Shown here: one piece after another, positions 8,486-16,530 of the stretch | Position numbering within the stretch: position 1 is the first letter of the stretch | How the letters are laid out: each line of letters opens with the position of its first letter | Origin: Thermoplasmata archaeon | GTDB taxonomy: Archaea; Thermoplasmatota; DTKX01; JAHFTX01 | DNA: 38,608 nt | Assembly (NCBI GenBank): GCA_023265395.1 | Contig: JAHFTX010000029.1 | Span: forward strand, 1 to 38,608 | Reading direction: 5' to 3' | Position numbers and translations under genes: made by a program | Notes under the pieces: model-generated | Told to the model about the DNA's origin: nothing | What the model saw: the letters and a program-made list of their open reading frames with translations, nothing else | Databases searched by the model: none

Positions 8486-10603
8486 TCAGTGACCCCCATG
8501 CTGCCCTGCGCCATCGCGCACCCGCACGGCCATGCCGCGGGTGACCGCCCCGACCTCGTGGGCCGCCATCTCGAGGCGGCCCACCGCCAGCAAGCCATCG
8601 TCGGGGTCGACCACGAGGCACTCGTCTCCTGGGCGCAGCTGCGAATCGATCGCAAGCACGTGGCCAGCCATGACATTGCGCCCCTGGAGGATGACCTCAC
8701 GCACGCGAGGTTGCGCGACCACCCGCAGCCCCGGCGCTGGCACGGACGCTTTCAGCATGGTCGCCGCCGCGAGCTTGAGGGTGACGCGGCCATCTGCCGC
8801 GCGTAACGAGAGCAGATGGCACGCGCCTGGTGGCGGGTTGCGGCTGATGGCGCCGCAGTCCGCCCCGGTCGCAGCCAACACATTGCGCAGCCTTCCCGTG
8901 GAACCAGCGACATACTGCAACGGGGCGTCTGCGGCAGTCGCGCCTACCACTGCATCTGTTCCCTGCGGTCGACCAAACTGCTGATCCAGTGTCGCGCGGA
9001 GCACGAGCCAATGGAGCGTCGCATCCCATCGGGTAGCCAGGGCAGTGCTCGGGCCTCCTCGCGGTTGTGGGGCCAACCCCAACCTGTTGCGAAGCGATTG
9101 GCAGGTGGTCTCCAATGCTCCATCGGAGAAGGACCCGACGTCGATGCGGGGCATATCAGCCACCATCCGCTGCGCCAGAGCCGCTGGGGCGCGCCCTGAG
9201 CCCGCCGCAAGGGGACCTGCTGCCCAGTCGGGAGGCGCGACATGCTGACCGAAAGGGTAGATTGTGGTCAGTTCCATCGGGACCAGACCAAGTGGGGTGC
9301 GCAACAGGACCGAAGTCGGGGCGACCTGCTGCAGCCGACCCCACCAGGTTCGCAGGCGCACGCTCAACGGTTCACTCTCCCAGGGCAGGACCACGATCGC
9401 GGCCACACTCGGGGGCGCGCGGTAGCGCTCATCGAGTCGGGTACGATGGAGGTGGAGCTGCGGGGGTTGCGGATCTCGACCGCCGGTGAGGAAAAGCGCC
9501 TGGTCATGACTGGGACGGGCACTCCTGCCGGTGAGGTCCTTCCAGCGGTCCAATCGTCGGAATGCCGCCTCCAGCGCTGGGTGAGCGCGACAACGTGCGG
9601 CCGCCAGCTCCCAGAGGGTCCCCTCAGAAATCGCTTGACGCACCGATGAGAGCTCCTGCATCGTCGCCCAGAGGTTGTACCGTGCCAGCAGGGGGGTGCG
9701 CTGGGCCACGGACATAGCTTGGAGGCCCTGCAGATCGACTCCGACGAACGCCGGGGCGCCTGCGGGCAACTCCGCAAGGTCTCGCAGGAGGCGTGTTCCA
9801 TCGGTGAAGACCAGGCGATCGGCGGCGGCGAAACGCGCATACGCAGCACTGTCGAACAAGTCGCAACCGAGCAGGCACGCCAGCGCCAGCATCATCGGGT
9901 GACCTGCGCCGAAGAGGTGAACCGGCCGGCCCGGGTGCAGGCCTCCCTGAGCCGCGAGCACCGCGTCGAGCACATCGCCATAACGGTACGCCTCGAGCAG
10001 GGGCACGACCCCCCCGATGGGATGTAACGCACAATCGGTGGTCGCGAGTTCCGCTGCGCACCGCTCCCGAAGTTCGGGGTAGACGGAGCCTTGGACCGTC
10101 CCGGCTAATGGTAGGTCTGCTCGCAGGGTCGGGTCGGTCGCCGCTCGCACCCGCCGGAGGGTCTCCTCGACGTCGGCTGTTGCCCGCTCATAGGGAACCT
10201 CCCCTGGGGAGATCACGTCCAGGACCGTGCCCAGGTCGACACCGATGTCGCGCTGGAACGCGACCACGGCGATCGGGTCGGGGTCCACCGCAGCGTATCG
10301 GCTCACCTGGAATGCGCCGCTGTCCGTCATCACTGCCCCGGGAAAGTCGAGCAGCGCATGGATGCCACGTCTGAGAGCGGCGTCTCGCAGGGCCTCCTTC
10401 TGTGAGAGGATGTAGGCGTTGGTGATCAGCATGCGGACGCCAAATCGTTCGTAGAGTTCCGAGGGAGGAATCGTCCGCTCGTTGGGGTTGACCACGGGGA
10501 GGAGGGTCGGGGTCTGTACGATACCGTGTGCGGTGTGCAGGCGACCGAGGCGTGCCAGCCCATCACGATGAGTCGGTTCGAAGAGCAGCGTGCGGTCGCT
10601 CAC
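8486..10603 (-). CDS. tgtA: Archaeal tRNA-guanine transglycosylase (zinc site lost, ArcS-like middle domain)
   Basis: ArcTGT swaps guanine-15 of tRNA for preQ0 on the way to archaeosine. The 705-aa protein keeps the TGT barrel motifs: MTDSGAFQ (Asp94), IGVDLGT, TVQGSVY, HPIGGVVPLLE, and HLFGAGHP followed by DLFDSAAY with the catalytic Asp. The normal zinc site CxCxxC...H is absent: aligned without gaps to the Pyrococcus enzyme as I recall it, the ligands become Ala281, Ala283, Phe286 and Tyr309. Residues about 394-455 (ERYRAPP, IVVLPWESEPLS, TPLGLVPMELTTIYPF) resemble the ArcS core with a degraded PC-x3-KPY motif. A C-terminal PUA domain (about 625-700) ends the chain. The GTG start overlaps the upstream stop as GTGA, so the two genes are coupled. 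It is longer than the usual ~580 aa. Confidence 0.88.
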   Translation of the reverse strand: MSDRTLLFEPTHRDGLARLGRLHTAHGIVQTPTLLPVVNPNERTIPPSELYERFGVRMLITNAYILSQKEALRDAALRRGIHALLDFPGAVMTDSGAFQVSRYAAVDPDPIAVVAFQRDIGVDLGTVLDVISPGEVPYERATADVEETLRRVRAATDPTLRADLPLAGTVQGSVYPELRERCAAELATTDCALHPIGGVVPLLEAYRYGDVLDAVLAAQGGLHPGRPVHLFGAGHPMMLALACLLGCDLFDSAAYARFAAADRLVFTDGTRLLRDLAELPAGAPAFVGVDLQGLQAMSVAQRTPLLARYNLWATMQELSSVRQAISEGTLWELAAARCRAHPALEAAFRRLDRWKDLTGRSARPSHDQALFLTGGRDPQPPQLHLHRTRLDERYRAPPSVAAIVVLPWESEPLSVRLRTWWGRLQQVAPTSVLLRTPLGLVPMELTTIYPFGQHVAPPDWAAGPLAAGSGRAPAALAQRMVADMPRIDVGSFSDGALETTCQSLRNRLGLAPQPRGGPSTALATRWDATLHWLVLRATLDQQFGRPQGTDAVVGATAADAPLQYVAGSTGRLRNVLAATGADCGAISRNPPPGACHLLSLRAADGRVTLKLAAATMLKASVPAPGLRVVAQPRVREVILQGRNVMAGHVLAIDSQLRPGDECLVVDPDDGLLAVGRLEMAAHEVGAVTRGMAVRVRDGAGQHGGH

Positions 10604-11433
10604 CGTTCTTTCTCCGTCGGGACGGACTTTTCCATCGGGGGGATGAGCAGGGGCTCCGCCCTCCCAAGTTCGATGCACCGGATGAACCGGTCGGGCTCAA
10701 GGACATCGACGACGACCTCCTCGAAGGATTTGCCCTTGAAGTGCAAGTCCGCATCGGGGTCGAGGCGCAGCAGCACGCGGTTCGAGCGCTCTCCGCTGAC
10801 GTAGAGCGTCCCCCCGCGGACGAATACGCCTAACCGCCTTCCCCTCTCGTCTGTGTGCCGCGCCGATTCGATTGCCGACCAGGGGATACGCAGGTCGATG
10901 GCGTATCCTTGGTGGAGATGCACCCCCTCATCGTCGACACGATGTCGCGTGAGCCGAGGCTTGATCGTCCAGACCCACATCGCTGCTACGAGGACCCCGA
11001 CGATCAGGAGCATTTCCATCAGCACGATCACCTGCCTCTCGATGTGCTGGGGCAGCTGCACGAGCCACGCCAGCGCAATCAACGGCCAGGTCGCGACCAC
11101 GAACAACTTGAACAGGGTGTGAAACCGGCCAACGGAATAAGGAAAATCCTGCGGAACGAATATCTCCTCGAGTGCGACGACCGAGTCCCTAGGCGTGTGC
11201 CCCCCACGGATGGGCGCGCGGGTGCGTGGAAGTCCATGCGGGTCAGCCCTCGACGCAAGCTCGGGGATGGAGTTGACCCCAACCTCCCAACTACCCCACT
11301 CGCTGCCCTCCTGATTGCCTTGGGCCGATGTCCGCTCAGCCAGAGGCCCCCACTCCTGATCACGGACCACTCTGCGAACCTGTGCGGGGGTGCCATCTCC
11401 CTGTGGTCGGCTGACGCGGACGCGGCGGCCCAT
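10600..11433 (-). CDS. Two-TM membrane protein with PH-like domain
   Basis: A 277-aa protein of unknown role. Two TM helices lie close together (about residues 107-127 and 135-156), followed by a beta-rich domain of about 100 residues (DDEGVHLHQGYAIDLRIPWSAIESA) that resembles bacterial PH-like (bPH/DUF304-type) domains. The first 85 residues are polar and low in complexity. The frame is open to 11592, but a TATA box at 11483-11488 predicts a start site near 11460, so the ATG at 11433 is preferred; the true start may be even later. Its stop overlaps the tgtA GTG by GTGA, an arrangement implying one transcript. The link to tRNA modification is not understood. Confidence 0.72.
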   Translation of the reverse strand: MGRRVRVSRPQGDGTPAQVRRVVRDQEWGPLAERTSAQGNQEGSEWGSWEVGVNSIPELASRADPHGLPRTRAPIRGGHTPRDSVVALEEIFVPQDFPYSVGRFHTLFKLFVVATWPLIALAWLVQLPQHIERQVIVLMEMLLIVGVLVAAMWVWTIKPRLTRHRVDDEGVHLHQGYAIDLRIPWSAIESARHTDERGRRLGVFVRGGTLYVSGERSNRVLLRLDPDADLHFKGKSFEEVVVDVLEPDRFIRCIELGRAEPLLIPPMEKSVPTEKER

Positions 11434-11482
11434 CACTCGTAACCCTGCGGCAAGGCCGCCATGAGCAGGCAGGGTACCCGAA

Positions 11483-11488
11483 CATAAA
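11483..11488 (-). promoter_or_regulatory. TATA box of the PH-like/tgtA operon
   Basis: TTTATG on the minus strand, inside CCTTTATGTT, is centred about 53 bases before the ATG at 11433. It divides the region with the divergent protease promoter 65 bases away. Confidence 0.5.
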
Positions 11489-11550
11489 GGCTCCACAGGA
11501 GTGACCGAGCTTCGGCGCGGTATCCCAGGAGCACCCGTCCGACCGACATG

Positions 11551-11560
11551 ATTAAATACG
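11551..11560 (+). promoter_or_regulatory. TATA box of the subtilisin-like protease gene
   Basis: ATTAAATACG is centred near 11555. A start site about 26 bases downstream falls on the run of ATG codons at 11576-11584, so the mRNA is probably leaderless. No Shine-Dalgarno sequence is visible. Confidence 0.55.
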
Positions 11561-11575
11561 CGCATCCCGGGCTTG

Positions 11576-14500
11576 ATGATGATGCATGCCACCCTCAGGA
11601 GCCGCTGGCTCCTGACCTACCTGGCAGTGCTCCTGACCCTTGGGCAAGCGGCTCCGCTTATTGGCACTCTAGCAGCTGAGGCCCCAATCTGCGGGTCCTT
11701 CCCTGAAGGATTCGATGCCCAGGTGGGTATCGTCACTCCCAGTTACCTGCACGATAGCGACGACGATGGGATTGACGACCGCCTCGAAGAGGCTGCCATC
11801 GCCCACCCCTTGGGAAGCGCCGATGTCATCGCGGTGCTCTCCCATCCCCTCGACAGCGCCGGCAGGCGGGACCTCCGAGACCTTGGCACGGTACCTACCG
11901 AGCTCCATTCCCTCAACCTCGTGACGTTCCACGACCTGCCACTGGTGCGGCTGGGATCCCTAGCGCGCATCGAGGGCGTCGCTCAGGTGCAGTATGCACC
12001 GCCGGTCCGACCAACCCTCGATGTCTCGCGCGAGAACATCCGGATCGCGACATCCTTCCTCTTCGATCACACGGTCCTCAACGATTATGACTATGAGGGC
12101 ACAGGGGTGACGATTGCCGTGCTGGACACAGGGATAGACAATGCCATCCACGCCTCGTTGGATGACCTCGATGACGACTCTGGCACTTCCGATCCCAAGG
12201 TCGCCGGTGGCGCAGATTCCTCAGGAGCGGGGATCAATCCCGCCATCGATCCGGCCGACGACGACGGTCATGGCACCGCTGTGGCGGCGGTCGCCGCGGG
12301 CACCGGAGGCAACGGGAAGTTCTCCACCTATCGGGGCATGGCGCCCCGATCGCGTCTGGTCGACGTCCGCGTCCTCGATGGAGGGGACACCATCGACACC
12401 GCTGCCGACCTCATCGAGGGGATTAACTGGGTCAAGGGCAACGCTGCCATCTTCAACATCACGGTGGCGATCATCGCGGTGACCACCGACGAGGACGACG
12501 ATGGCACCGGCGCGGTCTCGCAGTCGGTCAACACCCTCGTCAGCCAGACCGCGATCATCCCCGTGGTCGCCATCGGCAACGACGGTCCTGCGGCACGGAT
12601 GGGCCAACCCGCTTCGGCAGATCTGGCCATCACGGTCGGGGCCTACGATGATGCAGGCACCCCCCAGCGCAGTGACGACCACTCCTGGGCGCTCTCGAGC
12701 CGTGGACCGCGGATCTCCGACGGGGATGCCACGACCACCGACGAGCTCAAACCAGACGTCGTGGCACCCGGCGTGCTCATCACGACCGCCGAGGCTGGCT
12801 CTTCGGACAACGTCACCACTCTCAGTGGGACCTCCCTTGCTGCTCCCCATGTCGCCGGCATCGTGGCGCTCCTCAAGGAAGTGCACCCGGCCATCACGCC
12901 CGCGCAGGTCAAGAACCTGCTGCGGCACACTGCGACGATGGAGGGTCCCGCCTCGGCCCCTGCCACGGATCCGAAGTGGAACAACGCCACCGGTGCTGGG
13001 CGCGTCGACGGTTACGGTGCGGTGCGCCGTGCACTGGATGTCCAAGGGCTCGTGATCAGCGGTCCACAGACCGCCGCCGCCGGCGAGCAGCTGACCTATG
13101 ACGTCGAGCTGCCGTTCTTCCGCACCGATTCGACACGGACCGATTCGTTGACGCTGAGCCTGACCCTCCCGCTGGGCTGGGGCCACCCCTCGGCGACTCT
13201 GACCGACTCGGTCGGTGGGGGAAGCATGCCGACGATCACCGTGACAGAGCTCGTCGGCGCCACGCTCATCAGCGGTACCATCAACTACACCAGTGCCCCG
13301 CCTGCCGAACGGTTGCAGCAACCGCTGCTGAGCGTGACGACCTTCGCCCCCAGTAGCGGAGGTGCACCGGTACTGACGGCCAGTGGCGATCTGAGCGACC
13401 TGCCCCTAACTCCTGCAGCTCAGCAGGTCACCATCGACGGATCGACCAGCCTGACCTACGACTTGCGCATCAGCGCGGGTGACGTCCTCGCCTCTGATTC
13501 GACCCCCGCCGCTGGTGAAGTGGTCAACGTCTCGGTTACCGTCCATAACGACGGCACAGGCGGGGTGATCGCCAATCTCAGCCTCACTGACGGCCCCCCG
13601 CCCAACGGCCTGCCCATCGGCGCTTTCGTCGTTTCAGTCCCGCCCGGCGGTGCCGACGATGTAACGCTACCGTGGCTCGCTACCGCGGGGACCCATGAGC
13701 TGTGGGCCACGGCAGACCCGACCAACGGCGTCCCAGAGACTGACGAGACCAACAACGCGAACTTCACCATCGCCGCGGTCGTCGGAGGAGTCAACAAGGG
13801 ACCAACCGCAGTGCTGAGGGTGAGCCCCACCAGCGCAGGAACCGGCCAGCCGCTGCACTTCGAGGGCAACGACAGCAGCGATGAGGATGGCGTCGTCGTG
13901 CGGTACAACTTCCACTTCGATGATGGTACCGTCAGTGGCTGGGTGACCACCAACACCGTCGACCATGCCTATGAGGGTGCGGGGGGCTTCGACCCCTACC
14001 TCGAAGTCCAGGACAACGGGGGCCAATCCAGCAATGGGAGCACACCGGTCCACGTGACCATCGCACCTACTCAGGAGGCGACCAAGATCCTGTTCCTGCG
14101 GGAAGAGAACTCCCTCCACTTCGCCCACGGGAGCGCCGAGGCTCCGTTGACGATAGCGCTGCCCGACACGTGGGTACCCCTCTTCCCCGGGTCCACCCAA
14201 GGGCAGCAGGAATGGCAGTCGCTGGCGGCCTTCACCACGGACCCGCTGCGCAAGAACGCCACCCTCGACGGTGATGCGCTGCTCCACCTGTGGGTCCACA
14301 ACAGCGGCTCAGCGACCCTGCAGGGCCTCCAGCTGGGCGGTTCGCTCCTCAAGGACACCACAGAGTTGGCCTCAGGCCGGACGACGGCGACTGACGTCGC
14401 CCCCGATGAGAGCATCGAGGTGACGGTCAGTGCCCCCCTTGCGTTCACCAACATCACGGTCGGCGACCGCCTGCGACTCGAACTGGAGGTCTCGGTCCAT

Positions 14501-16486
14501 GGCGGCGGCGGTGAGCTGCTCTATGGCAGCAAGGGCGCGCGAAGTGGCATCGACCTCCCATTCAACAGCTTCGTGGGCACGCCGCCGAGCGTCGACGGCG
14601 GGGATGACCGGGTCGCCTCTGTGGGCAAGAGCGTGTTGCTGGAGTTCGACGCGCAGGATGCGGATGGCGAGATCGTCGAAGTGCGTGCCGACTTGACGGG
14701 CGATGGCTCCGAAGATGTGGTGACCACCGCGCTCGACCCCCTGACCCACACCTACGAGAGCGAAGGAACCTTCACGGTCCGACTGGTGGTCGTCGACGAT
14801 GATGACCAGGAGGGAAGTGATACCTTCCTGGTCAGCGTCACGACCAACAATGCCGCACCGGTCCTGACGCGAACTTCTCCGACCGCTGTGGAGCTGAGCG
14901 TTGCCGTGGGCCGTTCACAGGTCTTCACCGCCGGTGCCTCCGACCCCGACGGTGACCCCTTCAACCTCTCATGGCGGTTGGACACGACCGACCTTCACGT
15001 CAGCACCAACTCCTACAACTTCACCGCGACGGAGCAGCAGAAGGGCGAACACACCCTGCGCGTCCAGGCCACTGACGGGCTCGCCACTACCGAACTGACT
15101 TGGAAAGTGACCGTCAGCGATCTCAATCTCCCCCCACGAATCAACGGCACGTATCCCAACGCAGGTCCGGTGACCGTCTCGGTAGGCACCGAAGCGCAGT
15201 TCGGCATCGAGGCGATCGACCCCGAGGGGACGAACCTCACCTACCACTGGTCCTACGACACCCGCACTGTCGGGGCGGACCAGTACTTCTTCCTCTTCAC
15301 CCCCAGCGACCTCGACATCGGTACCCATGCGGTCTCCGTCAGCGTCACCGATGGCGTCAACGCGGTCGAGGTGCAATGGCAGCTGAGCGTCGTCGCCGTC
15401 GACCTGCCGCCCACGGACGTTCGCATCAGCGTCCTTCCCGACAAGGCCGACTACACCCCTGAGGAACTGATCTCCTTCGAAGGGAGCGGCACCGACCCTG
15501 AGGGACAGTTGCTGACCTTTGCCTGGTCCTCGAACATCAGCGGCTCGCTCGGAGGGGGCAAGACCCTCAGCGTCCAACTTGAGGAGGGGACACACAGGAT
15601 CACCCTCACTGTCAGCGATGGTAGTCATCCGGTGACGGCGAGCGTCGAGATCGTGATCCTCGCGCCCACCACCGGGGAGCCTCCGGTCAGTGCGTGGGTG
15701 CAATACGGCCCGGTGGCAGCGTTGCTGGTGTTGCTGCTCATCGTGGTGGCAGCGGCACTCTACCACGGTCGCGGGGGTCCAAGCGAGGACCTCCCCCGAT
15801 CCCGTTACGACCGAGACGATGACTGGGATGATGACCTCGATCAGGAGGAAGACGAAGCGCCGGCCTCCCCGCCGCGTCGCAGACCCCCAGCGCAGCTGCG
15901 TGGATCGACCTACGCCGACGAGCAGTACGACGAAGACGAGGAGGAGGAACGCGAGTACGGCCCTCCCCCACGTCGCAGCAGCACGCGCCGCCCTTCGCCC
16001 GAGCGCGTGGTCGTGCGGGAGGATGATCCATTCGACCCCGAGGTCGATGAGGAGATCACCGACCGGCTTCACGAGCTCGATTCAGAGCTGGGGCTCCCAC
16101 CCGCGGTCGCACAGACCCGTCCACGCCGCTCCAGGCAGGTGTCGCGTCCTCGGCCGCGGCCGCCACGAGTGGTCGATTCAGACGAGGAAGATGAGGACAT
16201 CCTTGAGGCAGAGCCCATCGCCGAGGTCCATCCAGAGGATGTCGACCAAGACGTGCTCGAGGGTGCCGACGATGACGTTGGGGCTGCCGTCGAGGGGTAT
16301 CAGGGCGACACGCTCGGATTGGAGGAGGGCCCCGATGTGGACGAAGGGGACCACGACAGCGATTCCGACGCCCCCGCGGCCCGGTTGCCGCCCCGGGGGG
16401 GTTCCTTGCGCCCTCAGCAGCCGCGCCGGGTAGTCCGACGAAAGGTCGTGCGCCGCGGTCCCATCCAGCCCGTGCGGCGTCGCTAG
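11576..16486 (+). CDS. Giant membrane-anchored subtilisin-like serine protease (S8) with charged cytoplasmic tail
   Basis: A surface protease of about 1636 aa. A signal peptide (about 1-34) precedes a prodomain-like region with a calcium-loop motif DSDDDGIDD near residue 60. The S8 catalytic triad is complete: Asp184 in VLDTGI, His232 in DGHGTAVA and Ser420 in GTSLAAPHVAG, with IGNDGPA as the oxyanion Asn region. Beyond about 480 come many beta domains: a CARDB-like domain (about 640-735), a PKD domain (about 740-835) and further PKD/cadherin-like repeats to about 1365. One TM helix (about 1379-1399) is followed by a 235-residue cytoplasmic tail of acidic blocks mixed with Arg/Pro, ending in a strongly basic stretch. 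Three in-frame ATGs (11576, 11579, 11582) follow a TTG at 11573; the TATA position favours a leaderless start among them. Confidence 0.93.
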   Translation: MMMHATLRSRWLLTYLAVLLTLGQAAPLIGTLAAEAPICGSFPEGFDAQVGIVTPSYLHDSDDDGIDDRLEEAAIAHPLGSADVIAVLSHPLDSAGRRDLRDLGTVPTELHSLNLVTFHDLPLVRLGSLARIEGVAQVQYAPPVRPTLDVSRENIRIATSFLFDHTVLNDYDYEGTGVTIAVLDTGIDNAIHASLDDLDDDSGTSDPKVAGGADSSGAGINPAIDPADDDGHGTAVAAVAAGTGGNGKFSTYRGMAPRSRLVDVRVLDGGDTIDTAADLIEGINWVKGNAAIFNITVAIIAVTTDEDDDGTGAVSQSVNTLVSQTAIIPVVAIGNDGPAARMGQPASADLAITVGAYDDAGTPQRSDDHSWALSSRGPRISDGDATTTDELKPDVVAPGVLITTAEAGSSDNVTTLSGTSLAAPHVAGIVALLKEVHPAITPAQVKNLLRHTATMEGPASAPATDPKWNNATGAGRVDGYGAVRRALDVQGLVISGPQTAAAGEQLTYDVELPFFRTDSTRTDSLTLSLTLPLGWGHPSATLTDSVGGGSMPTITVTELVGATLISGTINYTSAPPAERLQQPLLSVTTFAPSSGGAPVLTASGDLSDLPLTPAAQQVTIDGSTSLTYDLRISAGDVLASDSTPAAGEVVNVSVTVHNDGTGGVIANLSLTDGPPPNGLPIGAFVVSVPPGGADDVTLPWLATAGTHELWATADPTNGVPETDETNNANFTIAAVVGGVNKGPTAVLRVSPTSAGTGQPLHFEGNDSSDEDGVVVRYNFHFDDGTVSGWVTTNTVDHAYEGAGGFDPYLEVQDNGGQSSNGSTPVHVTIAPTQEATKILFLREENSLHFAHGSAEAPLTIALPDTWVPLFPGSTQGQQEWQSLAAFTTDPLRKNATLDGDALLHLWVHNSGSATLQGLQLGGSLLKDTTELASGRTTATDVAPDESIEVTVSAPLAFTNITVGDRLRLELEVSVHGGGGELLYGSKGARSGIDLPFNSFVGTPPSVDGGDDRVASVGKSVLLEFDAQDADGEIVEVRADLTGDGSEDVVTTALDPLTHTYESEGTFTVRLVVVDDDDQEGSDTFLVSVTTNNAAPVLTRTSPTAVELSVAVGRSQVFTAGASDPDGDPFNLSWRLDTTDLHVSTNSYNFTATEQQKGEHTLRVQATDGLATTELTWKVTVSDLNLPPRINGTYPNAGPVTVSVGTEAQFGIEAIDPEGTNLTYHWSYDTRTVGADQYFFLFTPSDLDIGTHAVSVSVTDGVNAVEVQWQLSVVAVDLPPTDVRISVLPDKADYTPEELISFEGSGTDPEGQLLTFAWSSNISGSLGGGKTLSVQLEEGTHRITLTVSDGSHPVTASVEIVILAPTTGEPPVSAWVQYGPVAALLVLLLIVVAAALYHGRGGPSEDLPRSRYDRDDDWDDDLDQEEDEAPASPPRRRPPAQLRGSTYADEQYDEDEEEEREYGPPPRRSSTRRPSPERVVVREDDPFDPEVDEEITDRLHELDSELGLPPAVAQTRPRRSRQVSRPRPRPPRVVDSDEEDEDILEAEPIAEVHPEDVDQDVLEGADDDVGAAVEGYQGDTLGLEEGPDVDEGDHDSDSDAPAARLPPRGGSLRPQQPRRVVRRKVVRRGPIQPVRRR

Positions 16487-16530
16487 GGTGCCGGCAGAAC
16501 CCTTTTGGGCACCTCGACCTTGCCCCGATC

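Noticed and set aside
6759..8621. A 620-codon open frame on the minus strand opposite flotillin
   Set aside because: Flotillin motifs and the coiled coil are clear on the plus strand; the mirror frame is open only because of high GC and the Glu/Ala/Lys-rich repeat.
10853..11442. Plus-strand open frames of 89 and 195 codons opposite the PH-like protein
   Set aside because: The TM helices and PH-like domain on the minus strand, with GTGA coupling to tgtA, explain this DNA better.
12221..13321. A 366-codon minus-strand open frame inside the subtilisin gene
   Set aside because: It overlaps the catalytic domain, has low-complexity Arg/Gly/Asp composition and no motif.
14969..16072. A 367-codon minus-strand open frame over the PKD repeats and tail
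   Set aside because: Antisense shadow of repeat-rich GC DNA; no ribosome-binding site and no recognisable domain.
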